Assembly: GCF_900102085.1 (NCBI RefSeq)
Contig: NZ_FMVM01000001.1
Coordinates: 62,001-126,000, forward strand
Length of the DNA stretch: 64,000 nt
Source: Paenibacillus polysaccharolyticus
Lineage (GTDB): Bacteria; Bacillota; Bacilli; Paenibacillales; Paenibacillaceae
Direction of reading: 5' to 3'
Position numbers and translations under genes: made by a program. Every line of letters starts with the position of its first letter. Position 1 is the stretch's first letter. Below are positions 62,908 to 64,000 of this stretch, in pieces. The notes beneath the pieces were generated by a model. The model made no database searches. It worked only from the letters and a program-made list of their open reading frames with translations, and was not told the origin of the DNA.

Positions 62908-64000
62908 TTAATTCACATTAACAGGAATCACTATTGTTGTAGGTTCAGCATATTCATTACAGATAATTGTAGCTATTATTTCAAAAGTTCCCTTCTTAAG
63001 TGGGATAATAACATATTCATCGTCAAATGAAGTTCTACGCGTATGAGTCAAAGAATTAAGCCTTAATGTAAGTTTTTGATTCGATAATTTTGACCATGTT
63101 TCAGTATTGAAACGAGCTGGTTTCAATAGAACATTGTAATTCTTATTATTATTAAATTCCAATAACGATGTTACATTATATCTTTTCATTAATGAAAGTG
63201 CATCATTACCATAAAGTGCGTTATTAGCCTTCTGCTCCATAGAAATCAGAGGGTTTTCAGGTAGTCCGGCTATACTTCTAGGCTCTCGATGCTCGTAGTC
63301 AATTTCTAAAATAAGAATTTCATTTGGAAACTCTATATCAACGTATATGTTATTAGCGAGACTTTTCCCGACGTTATGAACCGTAAAATTTAAATTCTGT
63401 TTATTTAGTTCAATATGTTTGCTTCTTCTAAGTTCTTTATTATATCGATCAACTGTCTCTGTATTTAAACCAATAAATGTATTGTATTCAATTATCTCAC
63501 TCTCAATTACGTAAGGCTTCAACCTGTTTTCTATTTCTTGCATATTAATGATTTTCACTTCATTGTTGAGAATAGGATTCTTAAGAGTAAAATTCAAAGA
63601 ATTAAAATTGTTAAGTAGTAATTTAATCTCAGGCAAATTAGAGTTAAGTTTTCTTAACCCCTCTAACTCCTCTCTCAATTTTCGATTCTCGGTGCTAAGA
63701 TTGAAAAGTTCCTGAACACTTTCCGAACTTAAGACTTTATCAGCCCGAACCCACCCAGTTCTCGGGTGATTCACCATAGTTTTAGGAAGAGATTTTGCGA
63801 TTTCAGCCGCCAGCTTATCCTCGGTATCCCAGTAAGAAACGAGCCTACCTGTTTGAACTTTATCAATAAACTTATCCAATTTTTCAACCAAAGATATATC
63901 ACGATCTCTTTCCTTTGGTGACGTTGGCATATCACGGTCTCTTACAAATGCAATAATAGGAATACCTTGTTCCTTTGCAAAATCGAATTCTTTTTCTGTG
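62908..64000 (-). CDS. DUF4062-domain protein, partial (5' end outside window)
   Basis: The frame stays open to the right window edge, giving 363 residues without a start. The first visible residues, TEKEFDFAKEQGIPIIAFVR followed by DRD and a C-terminal stretch FIDKVQTGRLVSYWDTEDKLA, are the second half of DUF4062 (a TIR/Rossmann-like domain with S-x-T-x-x-E-x-x-x-A). An ATG at 63930 is internal and not the start. A helical linker (about 100-140 of the visible part) and a beta-rich C-terminal domain (about 170-363) follow. It lies 290 bp before the caspase gene in the same direction and could be the sensor of that system. Confidence 0.75.
   Translation of the reverse strand, partial: TEKEFDFAKEQGIPIIAFVRDRDMPTSPKERDRDISLVEKLDKFIDKVQTGRLVSYWDTEDKLAAEIAKSLPKTMVNHPRTGWVRADKVLSSESVQELFNLSTENRKLREELEGLRKLNSNLPEIKLLLNNFNSLNFTLKNPILNNEVKIINMQEIENRLKPYVIESEIIEYNTFIGLNTETVDRYNKELRRSKHIELNKQNLNFTVHNVGKSLANNIYVDIEFPNEILILEIDYEHREPRSIAGLPENPLISMEQKANNALYGNDALSLMKRYNVTSLLEFNNNKNYNVLLKPARFNTETWSKLSNQKLTLRLNSLTHTRRTSFDDEYVIIPLKKGTFEIIATIICNEYAEPTTIVIPVNVN

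Larger units (their letters stand above)
23010..64000. mobile_element. Tn7/Tn5053-like transposon inserted in comEC (left end to beyond window)
   Basis: The left boundary is set by three coinciding signs: comEC homology stops, a 5'-TGT terminus (23010-23012) begins, and repeated AATGATAA motifs follow. tnsB, tnsC and two tniQ genes lie at 42910-51097. The missing 5' part of comEC and the opposite ACA end are not in the window, so the right limit is open. Nested or tandem elements cannot be excluded. If the target duplication is 5 bp it would be CATAG (23005-23009). Confidence 0.75.

Noticed and set aside
23010..64000. Opposite end of the transposon within the window
   Set aside because: Searched by eye for the complement of the AATGATAA repeats followed by ACA, near 42.5, 47.5, 51.2, 53.3, 57.4 and 62.7 kb; only scattered single matches, none clustered.

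Overview
The window fits a Gram-positive, endospore-forming Firmicute, most likely Paenibacillus. Positions 1-23009 keep the classical Bacillales order dnaK-grpE-hrcA ... hemW-lepA-yqxA-spoIIP-gpr-rpsT-holA ... comEC. SpoIIP and Gpr are sporulation proteins, hrcA has a perfect CIRCE operator, and copper-amine-oxidase-domain secreted proteins of a type common in Paenibacillus are present. dnaJ should lie just left of base 1.

Core region (1-23009): heat-shock operon under HrcA/CIRCE; an OmpR-type two-component pair; a Lys/His/Ala-rich exported repeat protein; an ArgA-like acetyltransferase; hemW and lepA, separated by 460 bp holding a terminator immediately before the hemW ribosome site, a 190-bp rod-like inverted repeat and an array of four hairpins with differing but complementary arms; then yqxA, spoIIP, gpr, rpsT, holA, an ECF sigma/anti-sigma pair, a small unknown gene, a large secreted protein and the 3' part of comEC.

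At base 23010 comEC homology stops inside the membrane domain and a TGT end begins, followed by repeated AATGATAA-type motifs over about 200 bp. This is the left end of a Tn7/Tn5053-like element inserted in comEC. Its transposition genes lie at 42910-51097 (tnsC, tnsB, two tniQ/tnsD-like genes, an HTH regulator). I found no tnsA and no opposite end, so from 23010 to the window edge (at least 41 kb) everything is probably element or nested cargo. This part is visibly AT-richer than the core.

The cargo reads as a defence island. Left cargo (23-42 kb): a sigma-70 region-2-like fragment; a proteasome-like Ntn-hydrolase paired with an RNase H-fold-like protein; a KAP NTPase divergent from a HEPN protein; a metallopeptidase; a DUF1643 protein; a three-gene operon starting with a histone-fold protein; a GmrSD-like DUF262/DUF1524 protein; small membrane proteins; an FRG-domain protein; an XRE/DUF4357 pair; a TIR-like protein; and an Mrr-like nuclease. 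Right cargo (51-64 kb): three exported proteins in an operon, a UvrD-type helicase, an ion-channel-like membrane protein, an ExoX-C-like zinc protein, a decayed second copy of the helicase 3' end, a Ser/Thr kinase, a caspase-like peptidase and a DUF4062 protein running off the window.

The least familiar assemblies are the proteasome-like/RNase H-like pair, the histone-fold operon, the DUF4062-caspase-kinase cluster, and the RNA-like structures before hemW. Family assignments were made by eye from motifs, without database searches.
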